Shown one piece after another: positions 49,156 to 59,357 of a stretch of DNA of 64,000 nt. Every line of letters starts with the position of its first letter. The first letter of the stretch is position 1. Both the position numbers and the translations under genes were made by a program. The stretch covers positions 3,899,501-3,963,500 of the forward strand of contig NZ_LT853882.1 in NCBI RefSeq assembly GCF_900183975.1. The letters run 5' to 3'. Below the pieces are notes generated by a model. That model saw nothing but the letters and a program-made list of their open reading frames with translations. It was not told where the DNA came from and searched no databases. The stretch comes from Xanthomonas fragariae. Its GTDB lineage: Bacteria > Pseudomonadota > Gammaproteobacteria > Xanthomonadales > Xanthomonadaceae.

Positions 49156-49290
49156 GGCCTAGAGTAGGCAAGTCGTGGCGCGGCGACAAGCGCATTAGCC
49201 AACTGGCTTGGCATATTCGGTCGTTTTCGGGCAAGCGGTGGGCATCCGGGATCTGGACCCGATCCGCGAACAGCGCGGTTTGGGAGTGAC

Positions 49291-49313
49291 CTCCGGTATT
49301 GAAGTGGTATGAC
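49291..49313 (-). promoter_or_regulatory. 23-bp repeat upstream of the GH84 gene, distal copy
   Basis: CTCCGGTATTGAAGTGGTAT, then GAC; 20 of 23 positions match the copy at 49133-49155. The two may form a regulatory pair. Confidence 0.4.
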
Positions 49314-49721
49314 TACTTGGAGTGACCGGAATGTTCTGGCTGGGTGCCGGCACGTGGTCGCGACCGTGTGGTGGTGGTCCTTCATCGCGCCTATGGCCAG
49401 TGCGGAAGCACTTGAGCAAGTCTCGATGCGGATCGCGCGCAACTGCGCAGGCTCAGCGTCCAGGCCTCGGGTACGAAATCGAAGGTGCGCCAGGATCTGA
49501 CTGGTATCGCTTCAACTCAGCGGAACGCACTCGACATCACGCGCGATGTCTGCAAACCCATAAGGACTTCCGGCCGGCATTGTCGAATTAGCGAAAGGCT
49601 GCTCCTTCGCAACCCAACCGCGACTGCAGCGCCACGACGCAGCAGACAGGCCATCGCGCTACAGCACTGAGGTCCGCGTTGCACATCGAACCTGACAAGC
49701 CGACACACGCATCGCTAAAAC
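49314..49721. other. Intergenic region, no gene seen
   Basis: The region between the GH84 gene and the PII gene (49126-49721) holds the two 23-bp repeats and no credible reading frame. The remaining 400 bp has no recognisable feature. Confidence 0.4.
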
Positions 49722-50528
<807 letters not shown>

Positions 50529-50543
50529 CGCGAGCCTTCCACC

Positions 50544-52064
50544 ATGAGTCTGGCGCTGGTGCACAGCCGTGCCCGCGTGGGGGTGCATGCGCCTGAAGTT
50601 CGGGTGGAAGTGCATCTCTCCGGCGGCCTCCCTTCCACCCAGATCGTGGGTCTGCCCGAGGCCGCGGTGCGTGAGTCGCGCGAACGCGTACGTGCGGCAT
50701 TGCTGTGCGCACAGTTCGAATTCCCGGCCCGGCGCATCACCATCAACCTGGCGCCAGCCGATTTGCCGAAGGAAGGCGGCCGCTTCGACTTGCCGATCGC
50801 GCTCGGCATCCTGGCCGCCAGCGGGCAGATCGACCGGCAAGCGTTGGCCGACTACGAATTTCTAGGCGAGCTTGCACTCACCGGCGAGTTACGCGGCGTC
50901 GATGGGGTGCTGCCTGCCGCTTTGGCAGCCGCGCAGGCCGGGCGAAGGTTGATCGTGCCGCTGGCCAATGGCGCCGAAGCCGCGATCGCCGGGCATGTGG
51001 AAGCCTTCACCGCGCGCACCTTGCTGGAAGTCTGCGCCGCACTCAACGGCACTCAGCAAGCGCCAGCGGCAGAGGTGGCGATCCTGGCGCCAGGCGCACG
51101 TGCCCTACCGGATATGGCCGATGTGCGCGGCCAACCGCATGCGCGTCGCGCGTTGGAGATTGCCGCAGCAGGAGGTCACCACCTGCTGCTGGTCGGCAGC
51201 CCCGGGTGCGGCAAGACCTTGCTCGCCTCACGCCTGCCTGGGCTGCTGCCGGAAGCCAGCGAAGCCGAAGCGCTGGAGACTGCCGCCATCACCTCGATCA
51301 GCGGCCGCGGGCTGGATCTCGCCCGCTGGCGACAGCGGCCCTATCGCGCGCCCCATCACACCGCCAGTGCGGCCGCTTTGGTCGGTGGTGGCACCCATCC
51401 GCGTCCCGGCGAGATCTCCCTGGCCCACAACGGCGTGCTGTTTTTGGATGAGCTGCCCGAGTGGCAACGGCAGACCTTGGAAGTGCTGCGCGAGCCGCTG
51501 GAGTCGGGCCTAGTCACCATCTCGCGCGCTGCGCGCAGTGTGGATTTCCCGGCTCGTTTCCAACTAGTTGCTGCGATGAACCCCTGCCCATGTGGCTGGG
51601 CCGGTGATGGCAGCGGGCGTTGCCGCTGCAGCAGCGACAGTATTCGTCGCTATCGCAGCCGTATCTCTGGTCCATTGCTGGACCGTATCGATCTGCATGT
51701 CGAAGTGCCGCGACTGCCGCCGCAAGCATTGCGCAGCGGCAACGTCGGCGAGGACAGCGCCAGCGTGCGTGCACGCGTGGTCGCAGCCCGTGAACGACAG
51801 CTTGCGCGCGCCACCGTGCCCAATGCGCAACTCGACCAGGCAGACACCGATCGCCACTGCCGCCTGCAGGGCGACGATCAGCTGCTGCTGGAGCGCGCGA
51901 TCGAGCATCTGCAGCTGTCCGCACGCTCGATGCACCGCATCCTGCGCGTGGCACGCACCATCGCCGATCTCGACGACAGCGCGGGGATCGCCACGCGCCA
52001 TCTGACCGAAGCGATCGGCTACCGCAAACTGGATCGCACGTTGAGCGCAGCGAGCGCGGCGTAA
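50544..52064 (+). CDS. comM: YifB/ComM-family AAA+ ATPase (Mg-chelatase-like)
   Basis: 506 residues. An N-terminal Lon-like domain (ALVHSRARVGVHAPEV, GLPEAAVRESRERVRAAL) is followed by the AAA+ core: Walker A GSPGCGKTLLASRLPG near 220, HTASAAALVGGG, Walker B GVLFLDELPEW near 300, and CPCGWAGDG plus the Mg-chelatase C-terminal domain. ComM is a hexameric helicase for branch migration in natural transformation. Full family length. Confidence 0.93.
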   Translation: MSLALVHSRARVGVHAPEVRVEVHLSGGLPSTQIVGLPEAAVRESRERVRAALLCAQFEFPARRITINLAPADLPKEGGRFDLPIALGILAASGQIDRQALADYEFLGELALTGELRGVDGVLPAALAAAQAGRRLIVPLANGAEAAIAGHVEAFTARTLLEVCAALNGTQQAPAAEVAILAPGARALPDMADVRGQPHARRALEIAAAGGHHLLLVGSPGCGKTLLASRLPGLLPEASEAEALETAAITSISGRGLDLARWRQRPYRAPHHTASAAALVGGGTHPRPGEISLAHNGVLFLDELPEWQRQTLEVLREPLESGLVTISRAARSVDFPARFQLVAAMNPCPCGWAGDGSGRCRCSSDSIRRYRSRISGPLLDRIDLHVEVPRLPPQALRSGNVGEDSASVRARVVAARERQLARATVPNAQLDQADTDRHCRLQGDDQLLLERAIEHLQLSARSMHRILRVARTIADLDDSAGIATRHLTEAIGYRKLDRTLSAASAA

Positions 52065-52483
52065 CAGCGCTGATCCAGCGGTATAAGGCGCGACGGCAGT
52101 CGACGACAGGGCAACGACTCCGCTTTGCCTGGATAGGCCGCCAAGCAGTTTACGACGGCCCTGCGGCGCAGCTGCACGACCGTATTGCTGACCTCGTCAC
52201 TAGTGCGTTCGACCGCGCAGGTTGGTCCGCTGCACCCTAAAAGTCGGCGCAGCACCGCCCGGTACCGGCCCCGCTTGAAGTGGCTGAAAAAACGCACAGA
52301 GCAGTCATCAGGTGATGCAGGCACCGCGCAGGAACCGGGCTAAACGAGCGGTACATAAGGATCCGAGCGCTGGCGGTGCGACATCTGGCGATAAGCGCCG
52401 CTGTTCGCCGGCCGCGACATCCCAACATCCACTTCATGGCGATCCACGTACAACATCGGTCAATCCATTCCGCAGAGGCCGTC
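52065..52483. other. Intergenic region, no gene seen
   Basis: About 420 bp between comM and the lipocalin gene. I find no credible reading frame or hairpin terminator. A weak longer start for the lipocalin (MAIHVQHRSI, at 52438) was considered and not preferred. Confidence 0.4.
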
Positions 52484-52993
52484 ATGAGCAGACTTCCCGA
52501 GCTGTCTACCGTCCCATCGCTGGATCTGAACCGCTATCTCGGCACTTGGTACGAAATCGCCCGGCTGCCGATTCGCTTCGAGAACGCAGACTGCACCGAT
52601 GTGTCGGCGCACTACTCGCTGGACGGGGACGGCAGCGTACGCGTGCAAAACCGCTGCCTGACTGCGGAGGGCGAATTGGAAGAAGCGACTGGGCAGGCGC
52701 GTGCCATCGACGACACGCATGCTCGGCTGGAAGTCACCTTCCTGCCCGAGGGCCTGCGCTGGATCCCCTTCACCAAGGGCGACTACTGGGTGATGCGAAT
52801 CGATGCGGACTACACCGCTGCACTGGTCGGCAGCCCCGATCGCACACACCTATGGCTACTTGCACGCCTGCCGCAGTTGGACGAAAACATCGCGCAATCT
52901 TATCTGGCGCATGCGCGCGAACAGGGTTTCGACCTGGCGCCGCTGATCCATACCCCACACACAGGGCGGCTGACCGAGCAACCGCTTTCGTAA
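52484..52993 (+). CDS. Lipocalin (Blc-like)
   Basis: 169 residues starting MSRLPELSTVPSLDLN. The lipocalin signature DLNRYLGTWYEIARLP is followed by ENADCTDVSAHYSL and HLWLLARLPQLDENIAQSYL. Bacterial Blc-type lipocalins bind fatty acids or lysophospholipids. No lipoprotein signal is visible at this start, so unlike E. coli Blc it may be cytoplasmic. The TAA stop is the 3-bp flank of a MITE-like terminal repeat that begins at the next base. Confidence 0.88.
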   Translation: MSRLPELSTVPSLDLNRYLGTWYEIARLPIRFENADCTDVSAHYSLDGDGSVRVQNRCLTAEGELEEATGQARAIDDTHARLEVTFLPEGLRWIPFTKGDYWVMRIDADYTAALVGSPDRTHLWLLARLPQLDENIAQSYLAHAREQGFDLAPLIHTPHTGRLTEQPLS

Positions 52994-53297
52994 GAGCGGC
53001 CAACAAAACCTGGCCAGCGTTGGCAGCAAGTAGCAGTCGTCGGACAGTGCTGCCGGCGCGCCCAGAACCAGAACTTCCGCCTGTTCCATGTCACCGAGCA
53101 CCGGCCGCGCATTCCAGATGGCTGCGCAGGAGCTGTTGTAGGTCGTTCCAGCAGCCCGCCCACGCCGCGAGCAGATCGTCATTGGCAACTGCCAACAACA
53201 CGCGGCCGGCACGCGAAACCGCAGTGCATGTGGCATTGCGATTGCGCGCACCGGCCGCCCTGGTGTGTCGATCACACGACAGCCTGCCGACGCGCTC
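52994..53297. repeat. Degraded MITE-like repeat after the lipocalin gene (M4)
   Basis: Begins GAGCGGCCAACAAAACC, a near match to the M1 and IS termini, right after a TAA. AACCGCAGTGCATG and GCACCGGCCGCCCTGG further on resemble the M1 interior. The right end is not clear; the boundary given is a guess. Confidence 0.4.
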
Positions 53298-53474
53298 TCA
53301 ATCGTTCAACGTGCCCAGATCCTTGGCTGCGGCCTGGGCACCTTCGAGGCTGTCGAAGGCCACACCGGTGTTGCCGACAACGTACTTGGTCAGCTCGCCG
53401 TCGCGTGTGGTTTCCTGCATCTTGAAGATCGGCACCGCGTCGGTGCCGCCGACGCGTTCTTTCTGCGTTGTCAT
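53298..53474 (-). CDS. Small unknown protein
   Basis: 58 residues, ATG at 53472-53474 with a GGAGG-like site (GGAGGAATC) upstream. Acidic and soluble: it starts MTTQKERVGGTDAVPIFKMQ and ends QAAAKDLGTLND. No domain recognised. A good ribosome binding site, ordinary codon use and a clean stop argue that it is real. It stands alone between repeat sequences. Confidence 0.6.
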   Translation of the reverse strand: MTTQKERVGGTDAVPIFKMQETTRDGELTKYVVGNTGVAFDSLEGAQAAAKDLGTLND

Positions 53475-53855
53475 AGGTGATTCCTCCAGTGAAAGCGCCT
53501 TGCATGGGACCGGATTGTCCCGCCCCCGTGCGGGAGCGCAGACGAGCCGACCCTAGCGCGCCATCGCGTGCAGGCGTGTGAATCCATCGACCTACCCAAT
53601 GCCGCAGCGCAGCGAATGATGAGCGGCAAAAAGATCACATCCGCTTCGCTCCACAAACGCGCGCAATGCACGCATCTGGCGTACATTCGTGACGTGCAGC
53701 CTCATCAGTCCATGCCTCTGGTCACCAACCGCTGCGTGCGAGGCGTCCGCGCGCGCCTGGGCAGCCCTGCGTCGGCCATCTGTCGACGCGCGTCCTGTCC
53801 GCATTGCCCCGGGAGCCGTGCGTGAACTGGCAACCACACAGATGCGGGTGGTGAG
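53475..53855. other. Intergenic region, no gene seen
   Basis: About 380 bp between the small gene and the EAL-domain gene. I see no supportable reading frame, RNA or repeat. Both promoters must be here. Confidence 0.4.
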
Positions 53856-55418
53856 GTGAAGCGTCAACGCATCATCAGTGTGACTGTGCTGTTGGTAGTG
53901 CTGTGCGCAACTCTCCCGATCGGCCTGTCCTACTACTTGGCGTGGCGGCTGGCGCTATCGCGCGAAGAGAGCAGGCTCAGCCAGCTGGCGACACTATCGA
54001 TCCGACGTACCGAAAGCGCCTTCGACGAGGCGCATGGCGCGCTGTTGAACTTGGCTGGCTCGCAGCTGCCGCCCTGCTCGCCAGCACATCTGGCGCAGAT
54101 GCGCGCGCTGGTAATGACCAGCCATTACGTTGTGGAACTGGGGCATTTTCAGCAACGCCGGTTGCGCTGTACTTCGTGGGGGCAGCTGCTCGACAGCATT
54201 CCACAGAGCATGCCGGACTTTGTGGTCAAGCGCGGCATCGCGGTGACCACGCGGCTTCGCCCGCTGGCCAATCCGCAGCATCCGCTGATGGCCTTGCAGT
54301 TGGGCAACTACAACGTACTGATCAACCCGAACATGCTGACCGACATCAACATCCCACCCGGCCTGCAATTGGCAATCGGCACACCGAGCGGGCAGATCCT
54401 CAGCAGCACCGGCACCACCGCCGAACAATTGCTGATCGAGCCCTCGTCTGACACCTCGGCCGATGGCTCCACGCTGCGGCAGGTGTTATCCGGCCGCGAC
54501 CGGCGTGGCGACTGGGCCGCCGTGGTCACCGAGCCGTTGGCGTATCTGCGTGGGCCGTTGGCGGCTGCGCGGCTGCAGGTGGTGCCGGTCGGCATCGCAG
54601 TGGCGCTGCTGCTGGTCAGCCTGGTGATCTGGGTGTCGCGGCGGCGCTTGTCGCCGCTGGCGCGGCTGGAAATCGCCGTGCAGCGTGGCGAGTTCATCGT
54701 GCATTACCAACCGATCATCGCGCTCGATACCGGTACCTGCGTCGGTGCCGAAGCGCTGGTACGTTGGCAGCAACCCGATGGCGTGCTGGTGCCGCCGGAT
54801 GCCTTCATTCCACTGGCCGAAGAAAGCGGTTTGATCCAGCCGATCACCGACTTGGTGGTCGCCGAAGTCATCCGCGAACTCGGCCCGACCTTGTCAACGG
54901 ATCCGTCGTTGCACGTAGCAATCAACGTGTCGGCCGGAGACATCAAGAGCGGTCGCGTGCAGAGCGTGCTTGCGCAGGCACTGCAGGGCACCGGGGTGAA
55001 CAGCGGGCAGTTGTGGGTGGAAGCGACCGAGCGCAGCCTGATGGACATCGATGCCGCGCGCACCACCATCACCCATCTGCGTAACGCCGGCCACACGGTA
55101 TCGATCGACGACTTCGGCACCGGCTATTCGAGCTTGCAATATCTGCAAGGCTTGCCGCTGGATGCATTGAAGATCGACAAGTCGTTCGTGGACACCATCG
55201 GCACTCACTCGGCCACCAGTGCGGTGACCTCGCACATCATCGAAATGGCCAAAACACTGAAGCTGCGCACCATTGCCGAAGGTGTCGAGCGGCAGGAGCA
55301 ACTCGACTATCTGCGCGCGCACGGCGTAGACCTGGCGCAGGGCTGGCTGTTCTCACGCGCGTTGCCGGCAACCGGCTTTATCGCCTATCACGCGCAGATG
55401 CGCAGCGCGACACACTAA
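53856..55418 (+). CDS. Membrane-bound c-di-GMP phosphodiesterase (CSS-motif + EAL)
   Basis: 520 residues, GTG start. TM1 at about 7-28 (VTVLLVVLCATLPIGLSYYL), a periplasmic CSS-type sensor with conserved Cys (LPPCSPAHL, RCTSWG), TM2 near 240-265, then a full EAL domain with the catalytic signature GAEALVRW, IDDFGTGYSSLQYL, and LKIDKSFVDTI. It should hydrolyse c-di-GMP to pGpG in response to a periplasmic redox or disulfide signal, by analogy with E. coli PdeB/PdeC-type proteins. EAL residues appear complete, so it is predicted active. Confidence 0.9.
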   Translation: MKRQRIISVTVLLVVLCATLPIGLSYYLAWRLALSREESRLSQLATLSIRRTESAFDEAHGALLNLAGSQLPPCSPAHLAQMRALVMTSHYVVELGHFQQRRLRCTSWGQLLDSIPQSMPDFVVKRGIAVTTRLRPLANPQHPLMALQLGNYNVLINPNMLTDINIPPGLQLAIGTPSGQILSSTGTTAEQLLIEPSSDTSADGSTLRQVLSGRDRRGDWAAVVTEPLAYLRGPLAAARLQVVPVGIAVALLLVSLVIWVSRRRLSPLARLEIAVQRGEFIVHYQPIIALDTGTCVGAEALVRWQQPDGVLVPPDAFIPLAEESGLIQPITDLVVAEVIRELGPTLSTDPSLHVAINVSAGDIKSGRVQSVLAQALQGTGVNSGQLWVEATERSLMDIDAARTTITHLRNAGHTVSIDDFGTGYSSLQYLQGLPLDALKIDKSFVDTIGTHSATSAVTSHIIEMAKTLKLRTIAEGVERQEQLDYLRAHGVDLAQGWLFSRALPATGFIAYHAQMRSATH

Positions 55419-55466
55419 TCAACGTCAGCGCCACATGCGGCCGATAACACCAGCAAGCTGTGGCAG

Positions 55467-55569
55467 ATAAGTGCGGACTGAGCGCAGGCATCGCTGGCTA
55501 CGCGGCACACCGATTCCGAACACCGGCGTTGCACACTTGGCGGCGACAATAGTGTTGTTCGTCGCTCTA
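55467..55569. repeat. Possible degraded MITE-like repeat (M5)
   Basis: GTGCGGACTGAGC and a right end TGTTGTTCGTCGCTC resemble the M1 interior and terminus, but divergence is large. Listed as a possible remnant only. Confidence 0.3.
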
Positions 55570-55591
55570 CGCAAATCCGATAAAGCCAATA

Positions 55592-55617
55592 AAAAAGGCC
55601 GCCAATCACGGCGGCCT
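55592..55617 (-). terminator. Rho-independent terminator of the desaturase operon
   Basis: A perfect 7-bp stem (GGCCGCC / GGCGGCC) with a 6-base loop followed on the minus strand by six T residues, 6 bp after the desaturase stop codon. Confidence 0.88.
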
Positions 55618-55623
55618 CTTCGA

Positions 55624-56748
55624 TCAAGCGCTTTGCAAAGCGCTTTCGCGTTGGTGGCGCACCGGCTTGGGAAGGCTTGGGAAGGCATGCCGCACGATCC
55701 GCCACATCACCTGACCGAACTGACGCGGCAGCGAGCCTGTGTTGTAGTGCTGACCGTAGCGCGCACAGATCTGCTTCACTTCGACCGCGATCTGCGCATA
55801 GCGATTGGCCGGCAGGTCTGGGAAGAAGTGGTGCTCGATCTGGTGGCTCAGATTGCCCGACAGCACATTCATCAGCTTGCCGCCGGTCAGATTCGACGAA
55901 CCGCGCAGCTGACGCAGATACCAATGGCCGCGCGACTCGTTGCGGATCGATTCCTTCGGGAACACTTCCGCATCGGCGGTGAAATGGCCGCAGAAGATGA
56001 TCACGAAGGTCCATATGCTGCGCAGCACGTTAGCAGCCAGGTTACCCAACAGCACGGTCAGGAAGAACGGACCGGCCAGCAGCGGGAACACGATGTAGTC
56101 CTTGAGCATCTGGCGGCCCATCTTGCGGCCGACCGGAAGGAATAAAGCGCGCAGCTCGCCCGATTTCATCTTGCCGGCAAACCAGCGGCCCAGACGCAGG
56201 TCCTGGATGGCCACGCCCCATTCGAACAGCAGCGCGAACACCACCGCCACGAACGGCTGCATCAGGTAGAACGGGCGCCAGCGCTGCTCGGGGAAGATAC
56301 GCAGCAGGCCGTAGCCGATGTCGTCGTCCATGCCGCGCACATTCGTGTAGGTGTGGTGCTTGAAGTTGTGCGTCTTGCGCCAATTGTCGCCGGTGGCAAC
56401 GATGTCCCATTCGTAGGTATTGCCGTTGAGTTGCGGGTCGCCCATCCAGTCGTACTGGCCGTGCATCACGTTATGGCCCAGTTCCATGTTCTCCAGAATC
56501 TTGGACAGCGTCAGCAGCACCACGCCGGCGATCCACGCGGGGATCAACACGCTGTGCACGAACGCACCGAGAAACAGCAGCGCGCGGCCGGCCACACCGG
56601 TCCAGCGCACGGCCGCCACAATGCGGCGGATGTAACGCGCATCGTCGGCGCCCACCTGACTTTGCACGCGGGCACGGATGGCATCGAGTTCGTCGCCGAA
56701 AGACTGCAGTTCAGCAGCGGACAGGGCACGGTTGTGGACTCGGCTCAT
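55624..56748 (-). CDS. desB: Membrane fatty acid desaturase (acyl-CoA type)
   Basis: 374 residues with several hydrophobic segments and the three His boxes of diiron desaturases: HNVMH (92-96), HNFKHH (127-132) and HQIEHHF (near 310). It introduces a double bond into fatty acyl chains in the membrane, using electrons from the reductase encoded 9 bp upstream. Together with the FabR-like regulator this matches the DesB/DesC/DesT arrangement of Pseudomonas; the symbol is by analogy. Confidence 0.9.
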   Translation of the reverse strand: MSRVHNRALSAAELQSFGDELDAIRARVQSQVGADDARYIRRIVAAVRWTGVAGRALLFLGAFVHSVLIPAWIAGVVLLTLSKILENMELGHNVMHGQYDWMGDPQLNGNTYEWDIVATGDNWRKTHNFKHHTYTNVRGMDDDIGYGLLRIFPEQRWRPFYLMQPFVAVVFALLFEWGVAIQDLRLGRWFAGKMKSGELRALFLPVGRKMGRQMLKDYIVFPLLAGPFFLTVLLGNLAANVLRSIWTFVIIFCGHFTADAEVFPKESIRNESRGHWYLRQLRGSSNLTGGKLMNVLSGNLSHQIEHHFFPDLPANRYAQIAVEVKQICARYGQHYNTGSLPRQFGQVMWRIVRHAFPSLPKPVRHQRESALQSA

Positions 56749-56757
56749 GAAGATTCC

Positions 56758-57834
56758 TTACAGATCCAGGATCAGGTCAGTGCTCGGGGCACTGATGCAC
56801 AGGCGGACCTGTGCGGTGGGTTCGTTGCTGCGCTCACCGGTCAACAGGTGGCGCGTGGTGCCGGACTGGCGCGCACAGGCGCAGCTATTACAAATGCCCA
56901 TGCGGCAGCCATGTTTGGGGCGCAGGCCCTGCGCTTCCAGCCCTTCCAGCAGCGACTTGCCGCGCGGCAGCGTGAACGTGCGGCCGCTGCGTGACAGCTG
57001 GACCTGCACGTCACCCTCCTCGCTATTGTCAAGCGCCGGTACGCTGAACGCTTCGGCCTGGAACGCGGCCACGCGGCACTGCAAGCGCTCGCGCGCTGCC
57101 TGCACGAAACCGCCGGGGCCGCAAACCATGACGTGGCGATTGGATAGATCGGCGATCTGCTCTAACGGATAGGTGTTCACGCGCGCGGCCGGCGTATCGC
57201 CTTCGCGGGTGGTGAGCAGACGCACACGCAAGCGCGGATGCGCAGCGGCCATCGCGTCGAATTCTTCGACAAAACAGGCTTCGTCGCGCTGGCGCACCCA
57301 ATACAGCAGGTCCACATCCATCGGCATGCCGGCCTGCGCCGCGGCTTGCAACAAGGCGCGCATCGGCGTGATGCCCGAGCCGGCCGCCAGCAGCAATAGC
57401 GATGTTGGAATGGTCGGCAGCAGCATGTCGCCGAATGCCGAGTCAAGCGACACCACCGTGCCCAACGCTGCATCGTCCGCCAGGTAGCGGCTCACCAGCC
57501 CACCCTCGATCGCCTTGACCGTGATCGCCAGGCGACCATCGGCCAGCACGGTCGGGCTGTAGCTGCGCAGCAGGCGGCGGCCGTCAATCTCCACGCCCAG
57601 GCTCACGTGCTGCCCGGCGCGCAGGCCCTGCCAATGCGCGTTGGGCTGAAATACCAAGGTGACCGCGTCGCGGCTGGCCGCGCTACGGTCGACCAGGCGG
57701 GCCATCGGCCGCTCCAGCGTCCACAACGGGTTGATCCGGCTTGCCCAGAAATCGAACAATTGCGGCGACACCAACCGACGCGCCAGGCGTGCGGGCAACG
57801 GGGACTTAAACTTGGGAGTGGATGCCAGACTCAT
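56758..57834 (-). CDS. Ferredoxin-reductase (FAD and 2Fe-2S) partner of the desaturase
   Basis: 358 residues starting MSLASTPKFKSPLPAR at 57834. FAD-binding (RLLRSYSPT), NAD-binding (LLLLAAGSGITPMRALL, MVCGPGGFV) and a C-terminal plant-type 2Fe-2S ferredoxin domain (KHGCRMGICNSCACAR plus a later Cys in VRLCIS). It transfers electrons from NAD(P)H to the desaturase. Divergent from fabR, 93 bp away; the desaturase gene follows at 9 bp. Confidence 0.92.
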   Translation of the reverse strand: MSLASTPKFKSPLPARLARRLVSPQLFDFWASRINPLWTLERPMARLVDRSAASRDAVTLVFQPNAHWQGLRAGQHVSLGVEIDGRRLLRSYSPTVLADGRLAITVKAIEGGLVSRYLADDAALGTVVSLDSAFGDMLLPTIPTSLLLLAAGSGITPMRALLQAAAQAGMPMDVDLLYWVRQRDEACFVEEFDAMAAAHPRLRVRLLTTREGDTPAARVNTYPLEQIADLSNRHVMVCGPGGFVQAARERLQCRVAAFQAEAFSVPALDNSEEGDVQVQLSRSGRTFTLPRGKSLLEGLEAQGLRPKHGCRMGICNSCACARQSGTTRHLLTGERSNEPTAQVRLCISAPSTDLILDL

Positions 57835-57867
57835 AGGACACACTATACGCATGCATGCACAGACGTG

Positions 57868-57881
57868 TATACAGTTGTATA
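57868..57881. promoter_or_regulatory. Inverted repeat in the desaturase/fabR divergent promoter
   Basis: TATACA-GT-TGTATA, a perfect 6-bp inverted repeat between the divergent desaturase operon and the TetR-family repressor gene. It is the likely operator of that repressor; TetR-family proteins bind such palindromes. Confidence 0.6.
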
Positions 57882-57927
57882 TCTGCTGAAGGGGCTATGA
57901 TTCACACCCACGCCCGGCTGTGCCCAC

Positions 57928-58575
57928 ATGACCCCCATCGCCCTGCCTACCCACGACGCGCCGCCGTTACGCAAGCCGGCGATTTCCCGCGAGGATCTGA
58001 TCGCCGCGGCGCTGTCGTTGATCGGGCCGCACCGCAGCCTGTCCACGCTGAGCCTGCGCGAAGTGGCGCGTGAAGCCGGCATCGCGCCAAACAGCTTCTA
58101 TCGCCAGTTCCGCGATATGGACGAGCTTGCTGTGGCCCTGATCGATCTGGCCGGGCGTTCGCTGCGCACCATCATCGGCCAAGCCCGCCAACGCGCCACC
58201 TCCACCGACCGCAGCGTCATCCGCGTCTCGGTCGAGGCGTTCATGGAGCAACTGCGCGCCGACGACAAGTTGCTGCACGTGCTGCTGCGCGAGGGCGCGG
58301 TGGGATCGGATGCGTTCAAGCAGGCGGTAGAGCACGAGCTCAGTTATTTCGAAGACGAGCTGCGCGTGGACCTGATCCGCCTGGCCGCCGCCGACAACGC
58401 CAAGTTGCACGCACCGGCGCTGGTGTCCAAGGCGATCACCCGGCTGGTGTTTGCGATGGGCGCGGTCGCAATGGACTCGCCTCCGGAGAAAGATCCCGAA
58501 CTGGTCGAGCAGATCTCGCAGATGCTGCGCATGATTTTGACCGGCGCGCGCACATTGGGCACGCACAGCGGTTGA
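57928..58575 (+). CDS. fabR: TetR-family repressor FabR/DesT-like
   Basis: 215 residues. An N-terminal helix-turn-helix (LSTLSLREVAREAGIAPNSF, then YRQFRDMDELAVAL) and a C-terminal ligand domain (FFEDELR-like SYFEDELRVDLIRLA, ITRLVFAMGAVAMD) typical of FabR/DesT, which sense the ratio of unsaturated to saturated acyl-CoA or acyl-ACP. It likely controls the divergent desaturase operon through the inverted repeat at 57868. Confidence 0.88.
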   Translation: MTPIALPTHDAPPLRKPAISREDLIAAALSLIGPHRSLSTLSLREVAREAGIAPNSFYRQFRDMDELAVALIDLAGRSLRTIIGQARQRATSTDRSVIRVSVEAFMEQLRADDKLLHVLLREGAVGSDAFKQAVEHELSYFEDELRVDLIRLAAADNAKLHAPALVSKAITRLVFAMGAVAMDSPPEKDPELVEQISQMLRMILTGARTLGTHSG

Positions 58576-58603
58576 TTTTTTGGGTGTGTGTCTGCGATAC
58601 CCA

Positions 58604-58870
58604 AACTACATCGTGCGTGGGGCCGATAACGCAGAGAGCTTCTACAGCGGCAGCCACGGCGCGGGCCGGGTGATGAGCGGAACCGCTGCACGTCAGCAGA
58701 TCACGCTGGCACAGCACCGCAAGGCCACCGCGCACGTGAAATGCTGCAAGGACGCGGCCGTGATCGCCGAATCGCCAGCGGCGTACAAGTCGATCGATGC
58801 TGTCATGGCCGCGCAACGGGACCTGGTCGATGTACTGCATACGCTGCGCCAGGTGCTGTGCGTCAAGGGG
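58604..58870 (+). pseudogene. rtcB remnant (C-terminal part)
   Basis: YIVRGADNAESFYSGSHGAG followed by TAARQQITLAQHRKATAHV and AYKSIDAVMAAQRDLVDVLH, ending LRQVLCVKG, matches the C terminus of the RNA ligase RtcB. The first 300 or so residues are absent, and the natural stop after VKG is lost (TCA in its place), so reading continues into unrelated sequence. A decayed copy. Confidence 0.82.
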
Positions 58871-59357
58871 TCAACAACAGCCACGCCTGCGCTCTTTCCT
58901 CGTGGCGACAACGCGCTAGCGACCTCATCTTCGATGGCGGATGCACAGTTCAGTCTTGTCGTGATGACACTCACATCCAAGCACACGCGTTTCACCCTGG
59001 CGACGCCATGGTTGCGCCACGTTAGCGGCCTGTCTCCACAGGACGCATCCATCAGGCAACCGGAGGCGGCATGAGCAATCTCGACAAGCAGGAACGCAAA
59101 GCAGAAGCACAGGACTTGAACCGTGACCCGATCTCAGGTGCACCCGGATCGCATCCGGTTGGCGTAAGCATCGGTGGCATTGCTGGCGGTGCAGCGGCAG
59201 GCGCGGTGGCCGGCACCGTGTTCGGCCCGCTCGGCACCTTGATCGGCGCAGTGGCAGGTGTGGTCGCCGGTGCCGCAGCCGGCAAGGGCTTGGCCGAGCG
59301 CCTCGACCCGACGGTGGAGACCGAATACTGGCGCCAGGAGCATCGGAACCGTTCTTA

